Below are positions 61,547 to 64,000 of a stretch of DNA of 64,000 nt, piece after piece. Below the pieces are notes generated by a model. That model searched no databases. It saw only the letters and a program-made list of their open reading frames with translations, and was not told the DNA's origin. Numbering within the stretch: position 1 is the first letter of the stretch; each line of letters begins with the position of its first letter. This DNA comes from Rapana venosa (taxonomy: Eukaryota; Mollusca; Gastropoda; Neogastropoda; Muricidae). The DNA lies in contig CM054134.1 in NCBI GenBank assembly GCA_028751875.1, positions 72,523,606 to 72,587,605 on the forward strand. Reading direction: 5' to 3'. Both the position numbers and the translations under genes were made by a program.

Positions 61547-61849
61547 TTGGGGGTCATTTTTTAAAGGGCACACATCACATGTTATTCTTTATTCTTAGCA
61601 ACAAAAACCCCTCGACACAGTACCTATAAATGATTGTATTTATATTTTGGTAGATGTTGTCAACCATGTGTGAGTTGCTGATAGAAAAAAACAACAACGA
61701 ACAAACCCCAACACACCAGGATCCAGCATCAAGCTCCATCAGCGCTGAACTGATCGAATGCCTACAACAACATTCTGCGTATTAGCGCGCTCGCGCGTGC
61801 GCGTGTATGTGTATGTGTGTGTGTGTGTGTGTTTATTTATTTATTTTAT

Positions 61850-61960
61850 TCTTTTATATCGAGGATAATGGAATAAGCACTTATGTGCTTTTTTTTTTTA
61901 CATCCAGTCCCCGTGTGTATGCGGTTTTGTAAATTGTCATCTGTTCCCTGTCATCTGTTC
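61850..61960 (-). mobile_element. SINE family A 3' fragment
   Basis: GAGGATAATGGAATAAGCAC and CCAGTCCCCGTGTGTATGCG are near identical to the 55572 copy. It is cut off by a GT microsatellite. Confidence 0.65.
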
Positions 61961-61961
61961 A

Positions 61962-62105
<144 letters not shown>

Positions 62106-62119
62106 GGGGGAGGTAGGTT

Positions 62120-62350
62120 GTATTGGCGGTAAGAGCGATGTTGAGCTAGTAATCTGACGGTTAAGAGAGAGCGCTGGTTCGAGTCTCTGGTAGGTGAGGT
62201 GTATGCTGGAAGGGATTTATTTTTCTCTGGAGTTAACACTGGTGGCAACTCTACTGCCCTTGAAAGCCCCTTCGGGATGAAGCTCCACACCAAAGTCCCC
62301 GTGAGAGAACACAGAGCATCTTGCCTACACATTCCAATAAAATCCCCATC
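62120..62350 (+). mobile_element. tRNA-like repeat before SINE D
   Basis: B-box-like GGTTCGAGTCTCTG after a degenerate A box, followed by CTGGAGTTAACACTGGTGGC. It runs directly into the 62350 family D copy. Confidence 0.5.
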
Positions 62351-62700
62351 GTTCACGCCCCTGTGGGGATGCCAGGGGGCCTGTCGGTACAAATAGTTCC
62401 TCCACCTTCTGGAAATTCTGTGCTAGGAAATCGCTAATTTTCTATCCCAATCTTTGTTTTTGTCTTGTTCCTTTTCTTCTTGTCACCTCCTTCTTGTCTA
62501 TTTTCTGCCTTCTTGGTCCATTCTCCTGACTTTTTTTCCCCCAGAAAGACAAAAAAGATATCAATTCTCTCGCGCGCCGAAGTCGGATGCGCTGGGCCTG
62601 ATTTGTCAGGCGCTTAACGGCAGTGCAACGCATTTCCACTCATGTGACAGACAACAATAGTTGCTGTCAGAGCGTTCGACGACGATGACGTCGAAGAAGA
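62350..62700 (+). mobile_element. SINE-like family D copy
   Basis: GATGCCAGGGGGCCTGTCGG, TTCCTTTTCTTCTTGTCACC, GTCAGGCGCTTAACGGCAGT and an end CGAAGAAGAAATC. It directly follows a tRNA-like segment (62120-62350), so the two may be head and body of one element. Confidence 0.75.
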
Positions 62701-62704
62701 AATC

Positions 62705-62900
62705 CATCGTTGTTAGATGAGCAAACTAGTTATGACCAGTGAGAGGGTGACACAAACATACCCAGCATGCACTCTACTGCTTGTCGAGATATGGGCTCCA
62801 CCAAGTGACGGTCATATTTGCCAAGGACACACTGCCTGAAATGAACCAGTGCAAGTGCAGAGCTTCAACACGTCCTGGAGATGTTGAAAGAGAAATTCAG
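62705..62900 (+). mobile_element. Dispersed repeat family F copy
   Basis: ACTAGTTATGACCAGTGAGA, ATACCCAGCATGCACTCTAC and ATATGGGCTCCACC align with the 30450 copy. Confidence 0.55.
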
Positions 62901-64000
62901 TCCAGGGACTTTCTCCTGCTGTGTATGGGCCATCCACACTTCACATATTATGTCAAATGTCTATGATCTTTACCCCTAAAGCACTGCACTCTTTTATGTA
63001 CAAATCTTCAGTTCACATCTCTATCCCACTCTAATCTACTTTGCTTTCCAGATCCTAGCTTATTTTCATCTTCCTCTCACGTATGCTCCCAATTCCACAG
63101 CTAAAATCCTTATTCATCTTCCATTCATGTTTTTGGAACCTGAAACAACATCCTTGATCCAGTTTTTAAAAATTCCTATTCCCCAAGTTCTCTAAACATA
63201 TAGTTTGCTATAGCGTTTGTAAAAGATGAATGACAAAACGCAGTAAAATAAAAAAAAAGCATCTAAAATACTTAAATCATCCTTTCTATTGGGAAATTAC
63301 AGAATAATTGGTTTTACCAGGTACAAGGCCTCGACACTAAGTTTCTACTGCGTTCATTACAATAAGCTGTAAATTGGCCAGGCCAAACATGGTGGTGTTG
63401 AAAGGAGCCCAACACCAACGTATCCACTGTACTGCTGTGCAGCTGCCGATGTAGAGCTTAGCTCCCTGGTTCATGCATGCACGTAGGCCTCCTGATGCTG
63501 AATGCTGACCAGCACAGCGCCAGGTGTGGTCACGTCCCCTGTAACAGCCTGTGATGCTGACATGCTAATGGTCCGGGCGGAAAGCCTGTGCTTTGATTAT
63601 CGCAGTGAATGGCCATCGTCTGCATCAATGGCGAACACGGTATGTATGTATAGGCCTTCCACATCAATTCACTTCAAGCCGTTTATGGCCCGACTGTGAA
63701 GTCCATCACAGGGCCGGTATCGCGTGGAACCACCATTCAATTGGCAACAGTAGGTTTGGCCTTCTGTGGAAAGCTGGTGTCAGGTCAATGGCATTTACAG
63801 CGTGCCAAGGCTGAAGTGTTGTCATGTTTTGGAGTGTTATGGCGGGGATGTCTTTACACGTGGCTGGCCAGCAACTAGCATGACAATCTTCATTCTCCAT
63901 GCGAGGAAAAAAATCTTCTGAAGTTGGAGTATAGCTGCCTATAAGGCAAGGTGTTAACAATTGCTGTATACTTACTACTTAATCTTCTCTACGAGAATCT

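Noticed and set aside
60707..61573. 288-codon open frame on the minus strand (longest in the window)
   Set aside because: Most of it is translated GT/GC and CA repeats (His-Thr and Ala-Arg-Thr runs); no domain or splice context.
63502..63878. Overlapping 60 to 73-codon plus-strand frames near the right end
   Set aside because: Several frames are open at once in GC-moderate DNA; none shows a known domain or coherent exon structure.

Overview
The window is eukaryotic intron and intergenic DNA from an animal, most likely a marine gastropod mollusc. That assignment is an inference, from the molluscan-looking protein kinase C exons, short exons in very long introns, the extreme load of (CA)n, (GA)n and poly-C/G repeats, and tRNA-headed SINEs of a kind common in snails. 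No bacterial, plasmid, viral or CRISPR content is visible.

Only one host gene is supported: the 5' half of a conventional (calcium- and diacylglycerol-dependent) protein kinase C, on the minus strand. Six coding exons were rebuilt by hand from GT-AG splice sites and codon phase: 43442-43300, 43070-43039, 34136-34054, 15208-15100, 3335-3207 and 1485-1329. They join into 217 codons plus two bases without a stop, and give the pseudosubstrate, the complete C1A and C1B zinc fingers and the first half of the C2 domain. The rest of C2 and the kinase domain must lie beyond position 1. The start codon has an in-frame upstream stop and sits beside a CpG-rich promoter/5'UTR zone (about 43443-43880). Introns are 229, 8902, 18845, 11764 and 1721 bp, plus one cut by the window edge.

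The introns and the roughly 20 kb upstream (43881-64000) are filled with repeats. There are several dispersed SINE-like families (called A to F here, with at least four more tRNA-like heads), two LINE reverse transcriptase tails (34282-34796 with perfect 17-bp target-site duplications, and 56181-56739), minisatellites with periods of 26, 26, 33, 38, 39, 50, about 58, about 80 and 101 bp, and dozens of microsatellites. No other host gene is recognised upstream.

The best second-look items are: a complete 298-bp SINE (56740-57037) whose head fuses a tRNA A-box half to the internal promoter part of 5S rRNA, inserted in a LINE and then caught in a 249/250-bp tandem duplication; a duplicated decoy 5' splice site 64 nt after the 32-nt microexon 2; UG-repeat tracts just after the donors of exons 2 and 4; inverted repeats and complementary microsatellites flanking exon 4 (possible circular RNA); and a minisatellite built from a SINE core. 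I do not see a new defence, metabolic or other multi-gene system here.
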